Notes: a model not told the origin generated them from the letters alone. A stretch of DNA of 39,060 nucleotides from Maricaulis sp. (GCF_030149425.1 NZ_JASBRQ010000003.1:1-39060); one strand, 5' to 3'; positions 23,962-32,039 are shown, counted from the stretch's first letter. Translations and numbers: made by a program.

Positions 23962-24666
23962 ATGAAATTCACCGCCCCTCTGATCGAAGGCCGTCTGGTC
24001 AAACGCTATAAGCGCTTCTTCGCCGATGTCGAATTGCCGGGCGGCGAGGTGGTGACGGCGCATTGTGCCAATACCGGGGCGATGACCGGGATCAAGGAGG
24101 CGGGCCTGCGGGTCTGGCTGTCCAGATCCGACAACCCCAAGCGCAAGCTGAAATACTCCTGGGAGCTGGTCGAGGCTGACAACACGCTGATCGGCGCCCT
24201 GCCCGCCCGCGCCAACGCTATCGCCGAAGAAGCGGTGGCGGCCGGCAAGATCGCCGAGCTGACCGGTTATGCCGGCCTGCGCCGCGAAGTGAAGTATGGT
24301 GAGAACTCGCGCATCGACCTGCTGCTGGAAGACGATGCGCGCCCGCCCTGCTGGGTCGAGGTCAAGAATGTGCACTGGATGCGTGCGCCCGGCGTGGCAG
24401 AGTTTCCCGACGGGGTCACCTCGCGCGGGGCCAAGCACCTGGGTGAGCTGGCGCTGAAGGCCGAGGCGGGGGAACGCGCGGTACAGCTCTTTGTCGTCCA
24501 GCGCAGCGATTGCACTGTGCTGCGCCCGGCCGAGGATATCGACCCCACCTATGCCGAGGCCCTGCGCGATGCGGCTCGCCGCGGCGTCGATGTGCTCGCC
24601 TATGGCTGCGACGTCACAACCGACGGGATCACCCTGGCCCAGGCCATGCGCGTGGAAACCGGCTGA
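23962..24666 (+). CDS. sfsA: DNA/RNA nuclease SfsA
   Basis: A 234-residue protein of the SfsA family, formerly called sugar fermentation stimulation protein and now regarded as a nucleic-acid binding nuclease with a PD-(D/E)XK-like core. Visible motifs are LIEGRLVKRYKRFFADVEL and CANTGAMTGI at the N-terminus, then RIDLLLED and CWVEVKNVHWM, where the Asp and the ExK form the nuclease site, and FPDGVTSRGAKHLGELALKA. Length is typical. The start MKFTAPLIEG is as usual in the family. Confidence 0.93.
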   Translation: MKFTAPLIEGRLVKRYKRFFADVELPGGEVVTAHCANTGAMTGIKEAGLRVWLSRSDNPKRKLKYSWELVEADNTLIGALPARANAIAEEAVAAGKIAELTGYAGLRREVKYGENSRIDLLLEDDARPPCWVEVKNVHWMRAPGVAEFPDGVTSRGAKHLGELALKAEAGERAVQLFVVQRSDCTVLRPAEDIDPTYAEALRDAARRGVDVLAYGCDVTTDGITLAQAMRVETG

Positions 24667-24769
24667 ACCCTTTCCTCTCTGAAATTTAACACCGCGCCGC
24701 GTTGTCCGGCCCGCACTTATCCTTATAGTCGCGCGGGTTTTTTGGCACCTCTCGGGGGAGGTTGAGTTT

Positions 24770-26440
24770 ATGAAGTATCTGGTTCCGGTTCTTGCCGGTT
24801 TGGCGTTGACGGCTTGCGACCTTGAAGGTCTGCAGACCTCCGCATCGAATGAGCCCTTCACGCCGGATGTCAGCGTCGAGAATATCGAGGCGCATATCCG
24901 TTTCCTGGCGTCGGATTATATGGGCGGGCGCGATGCCGGCTCGGAAGGCTATGAAATCGCCGCCAATTACGTTGCCGCGCAAATGCGTCTGCTCGGTCTC
25001 GAACCGGCCGGTGATGGCGAGAATTCCTATTTCGCAGCCGTTCCTATGCAGGACATGCGCGCCGATGGCGAGTTCAACCAGCTCAGCTTCAACGGCGAGA
25101 CCTATGCCCAGGGCGAAGGCGTGGTGATCTGGGCCAACCCGATCCACGGTGAGGCAGAGATTACCGGCGAGCTGGTCTTTGCCGGCTATGGCGTTTCCGC
25201 TGCCAATCGCGGCCATGACGACTATGCCGACCTCGATGTCGAGGGCAAAATTGTCGTCACCATGAATGGCGTCCCGGCGGGCTTCCCCAGCGAGGAACGC
25301 GCACACCACAATTCCGGCAGCACCAAGCGCGCTGTCGCCGCCGCTCGCGGCGCGATCGGCATGATCACGGTCAACTCGATGACGGATGAGCAGGCCGCCG
25401 GCTGGGCCTCCGGCTTTGCCACGCGCGAGTTCACCGCTCTGACCACGGCAACCGGTGCCTCGCCCTTCGACAGCATCGCAGCACACGCCACGGTCGGCAC
25501 GACGCTGGGCACCGCCTTCTTCGACGGCGCCGAAATGTCGCTGGAAGAGGTCCGCGCCGCCATGACGGCAGACGAGCCGAGCTATCCGGTATTCGACCTG
25601 CCGCATTCCGTGACGCTGCGCCAGCGCACGCTGTCCGAATCCTTCTCCGACCCGAATGTCGTCGGCATGATCCGCGGCACGGATCCGGAACTGGCCGATG
25701 AATATGTCGTCCTGACCGCCCACCTCGACCATATCGGCCAGGTCGCGGAAGTCATGCGTGGTAGCGGCGGTTGCCGCTCCAGCGATGAGCAGGACGGGAT
25801 TTGTAACGGCGCCGTCGACAATGCCTCGGGCATCTCGATCATGCTGGAAACCGCACGCACCTTCCTGGCCCAGGGCGCCCCGCGCCGCTCGATCCTCTTC
25901 GTGGCCCTGGCTGCGGAAGAAAAAGGCCTGCTGGGCTCCGAGCATTTCGCCCGCAATCCGACGGTTCCGGCCGAGAGCATGGTGGCCAACGTCAATCTCG
26001 ACATGCCGGTGATCGTCTATGACTTCGCCGATGTCGTCGCCTTCGGCTCCGACCACTCCAATCTCGGCCCGATCGCCACGCGCGCCGCGGCCCGCATGGA
26101 TATCGCCGTCAGCGAAGACCCGATCCCGGAACAGTCGCTTTTCGTCCGCTCGGACCACTACAACTTCGTGCGTGTCGGCGTGCCCTCGCTCTTCCTGATG
26201 ACGGGTTTTGCCTCTCCGGATCCGCGCTGGGATGGCGGGGAAGGCTTTATGGGCTTCCTCAACACCTATTATCACCGCCAGACCGACCAGCTCGATGGCG
26301 AGCTTGAGGTGTTGTTCGACCAGGGCGCCAAATTCGCCAATATCAACTACATGATTGCGCGCGAAATCGCCGATAGCGACGAGACCCCGGCCTGGAATGA
26401 GGACAGCTTCTTCGGAAATATGTTCGCAGCCCAAGACTAG
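24770..26440 (+). CDS. M28-family zinc aminopeptidase-like lipoprotein with PA domain
   Basis: A 556-residue envelope protein. MKYLVPVLAGLALTACDLEG is a lipoprotein signal (lipobox LTAC). A protease-associated (PA) insert lies at about 125-270 (ITGELVFAGYGVSA, VEGKIVVTMNGVPAGF). The peptidase domain has the M28 metal ligands in order: HLDHIG (about 317), NGAVDNASG (about 345), the EEKG pair (about 382), the NLDMP Asp (about 409) and the His in SDHYNF (about 462). Two zinc ions and aminopeptidase activity outside the cytosol are expected. ATG at 24770 follows GGGGGAGG. A hairpin terminator lies downstream. Confidence 0.9.
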   Translation: MKYLVPVLAGLALTACDLEGLQTSASNEPFTPDVSVENIEAHIRFLASDYMGGRDAGSEGYEIAANYVAAQMRLLGLEPAGDGENSYFAAVPMQDMRADGEFNQLSFNGETYAQGEGVVIWANPIHGEAEITGELVFAGYGVSAANRGHDDYADLDVEGKIVVTMNGVPAGFPSEERAHHNSGSTKRAVAAARGAIGMITVNSMTDEQAAGWASGFATREFTALTTATGASPFDSIAAHATVGTTLGTAFFDGAEMSLEEVRAAMTADEPSYPVFDLPHSVTLRQRTLSESFSDPNVVGMIRGTDPELADEYVVLTAHLDHIGQVAEVMRGSGGCRSSDEQDGICNGAVDNASGISIMLETARTFLAQGAPRRSILFVALAAEEKGLLGSEHFARNPTVPAESMVANVNLDMPVIVYDFADVVAFGSDHSNLGPIATRAAARMDIAVSEDPIPEQSLFVRSDHYNFVRVGVPSLFLMTGFASPDPRWDGGEGFMGFLNTYYHRQTDQLDGELEVLFDQGAKFANINYMIAREIADSDETPAWNEDSFFGNMFAAQD

Positions 26441-26467
26441 ACAAATCGGCCTTTAGGGCACAGTTGG

Positions 26468-26498
26468 AAGCACGCGCTGTTTTGTACGGCGCGTGCTT
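26468..26498 (+). terminator. Rho-independent-type terminator after the M28 peptidase gene
   Basis: AAGCACGCGC (26468-26477) and GCGCGTGCTT (26489-26498) form a ten-base-pair stem with an 11-base loop, ending in TTTCTT. It starts 28 bases after the peptidase stop and ends 46 bases before map, so it separates the two transcripts. Confidence 0.75.
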
Positions 26499-26543
26499 TC
26501 TTATAGGCTGGCCAGCCCGAGATGGGGCGACCGGAGGCTCTCA

Positions 26544-27380
26544 GTGACGACCGCATACGAAACCGTTTCCGACTATGATGATGGCCCGGCCCGTGACGGC
26601 CGGATCAAATTGCATAATGAGGAAGGTTTCGAGGGCATGCGCAAAGCCGGCCATCTGGCCGCGTCCGTGCTCGACATGCTGGCCGGTGAAGTCGCCCCCG
26701 GTGTGACCACCGATCATCTCGACCGGCTGACCCGCGAATTTGTCTTTGATCACGGCGCCACTCCGGCGACGCTGTATTATCGCGGCTACCGGCACTCGCT
26801 ATGCACCTCGCTCAACCATGTCGTCTGCCACGGCATTCCGGGCCCGAAACCGCTGCGCAATGGCGATATCGTCAATATCGACGTCACCGTTGTGGTTGAT
26901 GGCTGGCACGGCGATACCAGCCGCATGTTCGTGGCCGGCGAGCCCAAGCGCAAAGCCGAGCTGCTGATCGACACCACCTATGACGCCATGATGGCCGGCA
27001 TCAACGCGATCAAGCCGGGCGTCACCCTGGGCACGATCGGCGCCATCATCCAGGAACACGCCGAAACCCGCCGCTGCTCCATCGTGCGCGAGTTCTGCGG
27101 CCATGGGCTTGGCCGCCTCTTCCATGACAGCCCGAATGTGCTGCATTTCGGCACCCGCGGCGAAGGCCCCGAACTCAAGCCGGGCATGTTCTTCACCGTC
27201 GAGCCTATGCTCAATCTGGGCCGACCGGACGTGAAAATCCTCGCCGATGGCTGGACCGCCGTGACCCGCGACAAGTCGCTCTCGGCCCAGTTCGAGCACT
27301 CGGTCGGCGTCACGGAAGACGGTGTCGAGATCTTCACCAAGTCGCCCAAGGGCCTGGATAAGCCGCCCTATTCGCTCTAG
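26544..27380 (+). CDS. map: Methionine aminopeptidase type I
   Basis: A 278-residue metalloenzyme that removes the initiator Met from nascent proteins. The metal ligands are visible: the Asp pair in IVNIDVTVVVDGWHGDTS, the His in REFCGHGLGRLFHDSP, the Glu in FFTVEPML and the Glu in QFEHSVGV. The substrate His lies in HSLCTSLNHVVCHGIPGP. There is no N-terminal zinc-finger extension, though the first 30 residues (ETVSDYDDGPARDGRIKLH) are longer than in E. coli. GTG at 26544 has a GGAGG ribosome site at six bases and is preferred to the longer frame from 26493. Confidence 0.95.
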   Translation: MTTAYETVSDYDDGPARDGRIKLHNEEGFEGMRKAGHLAASVLDMLAGEVAPGVTTDHLDRLTREFVFDHGATPATLYYRGYRHSLCTSLNHVVCHGIPGPKPLRNGDIVNIDVTVVVDGWHGDTSRMFVAGEPKRKAELLIDTTYDAMMAGINAIKPGVTLGTIGAIIQEHAETRRCSIVREFCGHGLGRLFHDSPNVLHFGTRGEGPELKPGMFFTVEPMLNLGRPDVKILADGWTAVTRDKSLSAQFEHSVGVTEDGVEIFTKSPKGLDKPPYSL

Positions 27381-27450
27381 GCGAAAACACCCCTGACTTG
27401 CACTTCTTGTCCGCACAATCCAGATTGATGCGAACAGGGAGGCTGTCGAC

Positions 27451-28140
27451 ATGCCCGTGCGCGAAGCGCCACCTCATGAACAGGGCCATCGCGGCCGCTT
27501 GCGATCGCGCCTGCTCAATGCGGGCGGAGACGCGTTGCATGATTACGAGCTGCTGGAGCTCTACCTCTTCCTCGCCATCCCGCGCAAAGACGTCAAACCG
27601 ATCGCTAAGGCGCTGATCGCCCGGTTCGGGGATCTCGGCGGTGTCGCCACCGCGCCGGTCGAGCAATTGCTCCAGGTCGACGGTGTCGGAGAAAAGACCG
27701 CTGCCGAGCTGCGCCTGATCCAGGCCCTGGCGGAACGTCTGGCGCGCGAACAGGTCATTGGCCGCCCGGTGATCTCCTCCTGGTCCGCGCTGATCAGCTA
27801 TTGCCGCACCGCCCTGCAGCACGCCATGACCGAGCAGTTCCGCGTGCTCTTCCTCGATCGCAAGAACCGGCTCATTGCTGATGAAGTCCTCGGCCAGGGC
27901 ACGATCGACCACGCCCCGGTCTATCCCCGCGAAATCGTCAAACGCGCCCTCGCCCACGAGGCCTCAGCCCTGATCCTGGTGCACAATCATCCCTCCGGCG
28001 ATGCCACGCCGAGCCAGGCCGATATCGAGATGACCCGCTCGCTGATCGAGGTCTGCGCGCCCTTTGATATCGTGGTGCATGATCACCTCGTGATCGCGCG
28101 CGAAAACACGGCGAGCTTCAAGACGCTGGGCTTGTTGTGA
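27451..28140 (+). CDS. radC: RadC family JAB-domain protein
   Basis: A 229-residue protein with a helix-hairpin-helix-like N-terminus (GDLGGVATAPVEQLLQVDGV) and the JAB1/MPN-type RadC domain with HNHPSGDATPSQAD, which supplies the two His and the Asp of the metal site, together with the conserved Glu in EIVKRAL. The name reflects an old repair gene assignment that was withdrawn; the function is unknown, and the domain is common both in chromosomal loci and in mobile elements. ATG at 27451 starts a family-typical N-terminus. Its stop lies one base from the opposing VOC gene stop. Confidence 0.9.
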   Translation: MPVREAPPHEQGHRGRLRSRLLNAGGDALHDYELLELYLFLAIPRKDVKPIAKALIARFGDLGGVATAPVEQLLQVDGVGEKTAAELRLIQALAERLAREQVIGRPVISSWSALISYCRTALQHAMTEQFRVLFLDRKNRLIADEVLGQGTIDHAPVYPREIVKRALAHEASALILVHNHPSGDATPSQADIEMTRSLIEVCAPFDIVVHDHLVIARENTASFKTLGLL

Positions 28141-28141
28141 T

Positions 28142-28534
28142 TTAGCCTTTGGGCTCAATCGGCTGCCATAGTTCGACCTTGACCCCATTGGGGTCCATCA
28201 CCCAGGCAAAACGGCCATAGTCGAAGTTCTGCGGTTCGCCTTCCAGCGGCACGCCCTTCTCGTTCAAACGCACGAGCATGGCGTCCATGTCGTCAATGAT
28301 GAGATTGATCATGAAGACGTGTTTGGAGGGCGCGAAATAGTCGGTCTCGGGTTTGAAGCCGGAGAAGATCGTGCGGGCGCCCTGCGGGAAGGCCTTGGCG
28401 CTATCGGCGTGCAGGAAGTCCGCCCCGCCATAATCATTGAGCTTGAGCCCCAGCGTGTCGCGATACCAGGCCATCAGGCCTTCCGGATCATCGCATTTGA
28501 AGAACACCCCACCGACGCCAATTACCTGAGCCAT
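28142..28534 (-). CDS. VOC family (glyoxalase/dioxygenase-fold) protein
   Basis: A 130-residue protein of the vicinal-oxygen-chelate fold: GVGGVFFKCDDPEGLMAWYR (first strand with DTLGL), then ARTIFSGFKPETDYF and VMDPNGVKVELWQP, the conserved end motif with the Glu metal ligand. It has one two-module unit that would dimerise or pair internally. No substrate can be assigned; glyoxalase I activity should not be assumed. ATG at 28534 follows GAGGCGG. Confidence 0.85.
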   Translation of the reverse strand: MAQVIGVGGVFFKCDDPEGLMAWYRDTLGLKLNDYGGADFLHADSAKAFPQGARTIFSGFKPETDYFAPSKHVFMINLIIDDMDAMLVRLNEKGVPLEGEPQNFDYGRFAWVMDPNGVKVELWQPIEPKG

Positions 28535-28598
28535 ATCCGCCTCCCCGGTTGCGGGAGCAGCCTAGAGGCCCGATGGCCTTCTTGCACGGGAGAAATAG

Positions 28599-28955
28599 CT
28601 AGGCCGCCAGACGCAGGGATTGAGCCCGGTCATCGAGGGAGCGGCCGGTGATGGCCAGGATTTGCGTCAATGCCGAGGGCAGGTTGAGAAACTCCAAGGC
28701 AAGGCCCGCCTTGGCGGCTTCGTCCTGCACCAGCAGGATCATGCCCACACCGCACATATCCATGTGCGTGATCTGGGCCAGGTCGAACTGGGCCTGACGG
28801 CATTCAGTGTTTCTCAGAGCCTGGATGAAAGGGCGAAATTGCGGATGCGCAGCGAAGACTAGCTCCCCCCTCGCGCGCATCCGCAATATCCCACCACCCT
28901 CTGCAATCTCGCAGAACACGCTTCCACTCCACACACCCAAACCTCTTGTTGGCAT
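28599..28955 (-). CDS. STAS-domain protein (anti-anti-sigma-like) with altered phospho-site
   Basis: A 118-residue protein with the STAS fold of SpoIIAA/RsbV-like regulators: ILRMRARGELVFAAHPQFRP, then AQFDLAQITHMDMCGVGMIL. In SpoIIAA-like proteins the loop reads DSSG or DSTG and the first Ser after Asp is phosphorylated; here Asp66 is followed by Met67 and Cys68, so that Ser is absent. The start at 28955 lacks a clear ribosome site. An AT-rich stretch lies upstream (28977-29009), possibly the promoter region. A phosphorylation-independent partner role is inference. Confidence 0.75.
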   Translation of the reverse strand: MPTRGLGVWSGSVFCEIAEGGGILRMRARGELVFAAHPQFRPFIQALRNTECRQAQFDLAQITHMDMCGVGMILLVQDEAAKAGLALEFLNLPSALTQILAITGRSLDDRAQSLRLAA

Positions 28956-28976
28956 GAGGTTATGCGGGCGCGCATA

Positions 28977-29009
28977 AAAAATAAATTAAAGCCGATTTCT
29001 ATTTTAGAA
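28977..29009. promoter_or_regulatory. AT-rich promoter-like stretch between the STAS and zinc-ribbon genes
   Basis: Thirty-odd bases with very few G or C stand out against the GC-rich background and lie just upstream of the STAS gene start on the minus strand. A dyad TTCTA-TTT-TAGAA occupies 28997-29009. Promoter or binding-site status is unproven; no -35/-10 pair matches well. Confidence 0.35.
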
Positions 29010-29018
29010 GCAGCGCGT

Positions 29019-29474
29019 TCAGCGCCTCGCGACGGCCCGGTCCAGGCCTAGCACCTTGTCGATCTTGCGCACGACCTCATCGCGCGATTTGGCGTCCAGG
29101 AAGAGCGCGGGAATGCGTGACAGAATGCGGCGGTTTTCACCTTGGACCCGGGACCGGTCCGCCCCGGCCGCAACGAAACGGCGGATCAGCACCATCATCT
29201 CGCGATCGAGAGCCCAGAGCGTCTGCCCGCCATGCTCGATCGCATAATAAGAATCCTCCGGCCAGCTGAGTTCATGCCGGCCCATCTTGGTGCAGCTCAA
29301 ACAGCGGACCTCCCCCGACCAGTCCGGCGCGCCGGCCTCGAAATGCCGCTTGCCCGCGCGCCGCACCGGCAGCGCATGGCTGTGCCCGGTCTCAAACCGT
29401 GCCTCCAGGCCGCAGGCCGGGCAGCGGATCGACAGCGGTGCAACCAGCAGCGGATATTCGTAAAGCTCGGTCAT
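29019..29474 (-). CDS. Zinc-ribbon-like conserved hypothetical protein
   Basis: A 151-residue cytosolic protein. Two CxxC pairs (RCPACGLEARF near 17-20 and RCLSCTKMG near 58-61) would form a zinc ribbon. The middle reads HELSWPEDSYYAIEHGGQTL and WALDREMMVLIRRFVAAGAD, and the C-terminus is basic (IPALFLDAKSRDEVVRKIDK). It resembles a family common in Caulobacterales and relatives; no function is known to me. ATG at 29474 is chosen; no strong ribosome site is seen. Confidence 0.75.
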   Translation of the reverse strand: MTELYEYPLLVAPLSIRCPACGLEARFETGHSHALPVRRAGKRHFEAGAPDWSGEVRCLSCTKMGRHELSWPEDSYYAIEHGGQTLWALDREMMVLIRRFVAAGADRSRVQGENRRILSRIPALFLDAKSRDEVVRKIDKVLGLDRAVARR

Positions 29475-29566
29475 GTCAGAACACTAGCGCCCGCTTTTGC
29501 GCTGAGAAAGCACTGGCGAAATCTGCGTGCATGACTAGCCTCGCCGGATACCGATCCGAGGGCCCC

Positions 29567-30787
29567 ATGTACCGCAATTACTTCACCCATCTGGAATGCT
29601 CCGCCACCGGCACGCATTACGACAAGGACCAGCCGCAAAACCTCTCCGAGGCCGGCAAGCCCCTGCTTGCGCGCTATGATTTCGAGCGCGCCAAGGGCGA
29701 GATAGATCGCGATGAAATTGCAGCGCGTGAGGGCGGCTTTTGGAAGTGGCGCGAGCTGCTGCCGGTCCGGGATGACAAGGATGTGTGCGCCCTCGGCGAG
29801 CTCGACACGCCGATGATCGATGTTCCGGCGACGGCCCGGGCAAGCGGTGCGACGGGTAAGGTCTGGGTCAAGGATGAGGGCCGTCTGCCAACGGGAAGCT
29901 TCAAGGCGCGCGGTCTCGGCCTTGCGGTCGCCATGGCGCACTCTTTCGGCATCAAGCGCATGGCCATGCCCACCAATGGCAATGCCGGGGCCGCCCTGTC
30001 GGCCTATTGCTCGCGCATGGGTATGGAAAGCTATTGTTTCGCCCCGGAAGACACGCCCGAGGTCAATCTGCGCGAGATGGCGCGGCAGGGCGCCAAGGTC
30101 TTCAAGGTCAACGGCTATATCCACCATTGCGGCGCTCTGGTCGGGGCCGGTAAGGCGGAAATGGGCTGGTTTGACGTCTCCACCCTGAAAGAACCCTACC
30201 GGATCGAGGGCAAGAAAACGATGGGGGTCGAGCTGGCCATGCAGATGGGCTGGACCTTGCCCGATGCCATCTTCTACCCGACCGGCGGCGGCACCGGCCT
30301 GATCGGCATGTGGAAGGCGTTCGACGAAATGGAACGCCTGAGCTGGATCGGGTCGGAGCGCCCGAAAATGATCGCTGTGCAGGCCGAGGGCTGTGCTCCG
30401 ATCGTGCGCGCCTGGGACAAGGGCGAAACCCACGCCGAGGAATGGCTCGAGGCCGACACCCACGCCATGGGCATCCGCGTCCCCAAGGCGATCGGCGACT
30501 TCCTCATTCTCGAGGCCTGCCGGGACAGCGGCGGTTTCGCCATGAGCGTCTCAGAGGATGAAATCCAGGCCGCCCGCGTCACCTGCGCGCAAGAAGACGG
30601 TCTCTTGCTTTGCCCGGAAGGCGCCGCCACGCTGGCCGCCATGGAAAAGGCCATGGCCAACGGCCAGATCGAACGCGATGCGGAATGCGTCCTGTTCAAT
30701 TGCGGCTCAGGCCTGAAATACGACATGCCGGAGGGGGCCAAGCCGCTGGACCGGCATGGGGAAATTGATTGGGGGAGCCTGAAATGA
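29567..30787 (+). CDS. Threonine synthase (fold type II PLP enzyme)
   Basis: A 406-residue PLP enzyme of the plant/archaeal/Thermus-type threonine synthase group, which makes threonine from O-phosphohomoserine. The PLP lysine is K113 in LPTGSFKARG, followed by MAMPTNGNAGAALSAYCSRM and the phosphate-binding YPTGGGTGLIGMWKAF. The N-terminus (YFTHLECSATGTHYDKDQPQ) matches the family's opening zinc ribbon but keeps only one Cys, so that ribbon is lost. ATG at 29567 has GAGGG just upstream; an in-frame ATG at 29531 has none. A related activity on a phospho-serine-like substrate cannot be excluded. The DUF1330 gene starts on its last codon (ATGA). Confidence 0.82.
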   Translation: MYRNYFTHLECSATGTHYDKDQPQNLSEAGKPLLARYDFERAKGEIDRDEIAAREGGFWKWRELLPVRDDKDVCALGELDTPMIDVPATARASGATGKVWVKDEGRLPTGSFKARGLGLAVAMAHSFGIKRMAMPTNGNAGAALSAYCSRMGMESYCFAPEDTPEVNLREMARQGAKVFKVNGYIHHCGALVGAGKAEMGWFDVSTLKEPYRIEGKKTMGVELAMQMGWTLPDAIFYPTGGGTGLIGMWKAFDEMERLSWIGSERPKMIAVQAEGCAPIVRAWDKGETHAEEWLEADTHAMGIRVPKAIGDFLILEACRDSGGFAMSVSEDEIQAARVTCAQEDGLLLCPEGAATLAAMEKAMANGQIERDAECVLFNCGSGLKYDMPEGAKPLDRHGEIDWGSLK

Positions 30788-31098
30788 CCGACACACCCGT
30801 CTACATCGTCGCCAACCTGCATATCGAAGACGCGGACGAATACCGCAAATATGAGAAAGGGTTCTTCCCGGTCTTCACCAAGCATGGCGGCGAGTTTGTC
30901 ACCTTTGACGACAACACCCACACCTTTGAAGGCCAGGCGCCGCGCCAGGGCCGCATGATTATCGGCAAATTCCCCAATGAGGCGGCCGCCCGGGCCTGGT
31001 ATGACGATCCGGAATACCAGGCCATCTCGGAGCACCGCCGCGCCGGCACCCAATTGCAATTCCTGACCATGGTGCATGGAATGCCAACGCGGGGATGA
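30784..31098 (+). CDS. DUF1330 family protein
   Basis: A 104-residue protein with the DUF1330 pattern (ferredoxin-like dimeric alpha-beta barrel): PVYIVANLHIEDADEYRKYE, then FFPVFTKHGGEFVTFDD, then IIGKFPNEAAARAWYDDPEY and QAISEHRRAGTQLQFLTMVHG. Function is unknown. It overlaps the threonine synthase stop by four bases, so the two are translationally coupled. The first mosaic repeat begins 11 bases after its stop. Confidence 0.88.
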   Translation: MTDTPVYIVANLHIEDADEYRKYEKGFFPVFTKHGGEFVTFDDNTHTFEGQAPRQGRMIIGKFPNEAAARAWYDDPEYQAISEHRRAGTQLQFLTMVHGMPTRG

Positions 31099-31109
31099 GC
31101 TTTTTTTTT

Positions 31110-31261
31110 GCGCCTTTGGCGCGTCACCCACTCCCCCGCTTCGCGGGACCTCGCCCATCAAGGGCGAGGAGGGAGATACATCGCCCCTCCTTCCCCTTGA
31201 TGGGGAAGGTGGCGGGCTGCGCAGCAGCACGGCGGATGGGGTGACGCGGCAAAGCCGCGTC
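31110..31261. repeat. Mosaic palindromic repeat, copy 1
   Basis: About 152 bases built of short palindromes: GCGCCTTTGGCGC (31110-31122), CCCGCTTCGCGGG (near 31134-31147), CTCGCCCATCAAGGGCGAG (near 31150-31168), CCTTCCCCTTGATGGGGAAG (near 31189-31208) and GACGCGGC-AAA-GCCGCGTC (31243-31261). Copy 2 lies at 31769 in the same orientation with over 85 percent identity by eye, apart from one insert. It starts after a run of nine T. Mosaic spacers of this kind are common in alphaproteobacteria. Confidence 0.85.
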
Positions 31262-31340
31262 TAAAAACTCGCCTCAAACACGTATTTTTGCTAAGGTCAC
31301 CGCGTACATAACTGTTCAATCAGCAAGAGGAAGGGATGCG

Positions 31341-31760
31341 ATGACGCGTTTGATTTTCACCTCTGTAAGCTTGGTAACAGCGATGTTCGTGGCCAGCCTG
31401 GGTGCGGGTTCCGCCCTGGCCGACGGCGACACCGTTATTCTTCAACTCTACGGCCAGCGCGCCTGGGAAGTCTCCTGCCAGATGGAACAGGATGATGGCG
31501 ACCGGATTGCCAGCCGCGAACGTGGCGGCGGCGCCGGCAGCACAGGGCGCATCCTGGCCCAGGATGTCATGCTCGGTACCTGTGAGTATCGCGTCGGCCA
31601 TAATGGCATGCTTCGGGTCACGCTGGTCCTCGACCAGACCGGACTGGACTGCCCCTTCACCATGACGGATGAGGGCCTGTGCCGCGGCTATTTCGCTGGC
31701 GGTACATCCGGTTCCTTCACGGTCACGGCAACGCCTGTCGCAGCGGACACCGGTAGCTGA
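31341..31760 (+). CDS. Small secreted protein of unknown function
   Basis: A 139-residue protein with a signal peptide (RLIFTSVSLVTAMFVASLGA, cut after ALA before DGDTVI). The mature part of about 110 residues has four Cys (SCQMEQ, GTCEYR, LDCPFT and GLCRGYF), probably forming two disulfides, and beta-rich sequence such as LRVTLVLDQTGLDCPFTMTD and SGSFTVTATPVA. I do not recognise the family. A strong AAGAGGAAGGG ribosome site precedes ATG 31341. The gene lies exactly between the two direct repeat copies, which could delete it by recombination. Confidence 0.7.
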   Translation: MTRLIFTSVSLVTAMFVASLGAGSALADGDTVILQLYGQRAWEVSCQMEQDDGDRIASRERGGGAGSTGRILAQDVMLGTCEYRVGHNGMLRVTLVLDQTGLDCPFTMTDEGLCRGYFAGGTSGSFTVTATPVAADTGS

Positions 31761-31768
31761 TTTTGAGT

Positions 31769-31941
31769 GCGCCTTTGGCGCGCACCCACTCTCCCGCTTC
31801 GCGGGACCTCGCCCATCAAGGGCGAGGAGGGAGACACATCGCCCTCCTTCCCCTTGATGGGGAAGAGCCTGCCCCGGACTTGTTCCGGGGTGGCGGGCTG
31901 CGCAGCAGCACGACGGATGGGGTGCGGCGGCGAAGCCGCCA
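31769..31941. repeat. Mosaic palindromic repeat, copy 2 (with extra hairpin)
   Basis: Same order of palindromes as copy 1, with an extra 25-base insert after TTGATGGGGAAG. The insert contains CCCCGGA-CTTGT-TCCGGGG (31872-31890). The final stem differs: GGCGGC-GAA-GCCGCC (31926-31940). It starts eight bases after the secreted-protein stop. The insert resembles in style the hairpin at 34402-34420. Confidence 0.85.
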
Positions 31942-32001
31942 GGAAAACCGGCCGCGCTCTTGATTTTTGCGCCACTTCGGCGCATCCCCCGCGCTTCTTT
32001 A

Positions 32002-32027
32002 TTCGAATGCTCATTCGAGCATCCGAA
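32002..32027. repeat. Hairpin upstream of purB
   Basis: TTCG-A-ATGCTC-ATTC-GAGCAT-C-CGAA is an imperfect dyad, with one A/C mismatch and a four-base loop. It sits just before the larger palindrome at 32040 and both precede purB. Its sequence style recalls rhizobial intergenic palindromes. Confidence 0.5.
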
Positions 32028-32039
32028 TCCTTAGTGATC

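Noticed and set aside
24686-26434. Long open frame of 582 codons on the minus strand opposite the M28 peptidase gene
   Set aside because: Mirror of a strongly supported peptidase gene with all motifs; the antisense product is His/Gly-rich low-quality sequence without a domain.
29471-30463. Open frame of 330 codons opposite threonine synthase
   Set aside because: Antisense shadow with no domain; the threonine synthase reading is complete.
31080-31110. Poly-T run (nine T) as a terminator of the DUF1330 gene
   Set aside because: The T-run comes before, not after, the nearest hairpin on the plus strand and no stem precedes it closely.
31110-31941. CRISPR array
   Set aside because: Only two copies, each over 150 bases, separated by a gene; internal palindromes but no regular short repeat and spacer pattern, and no cas genes.
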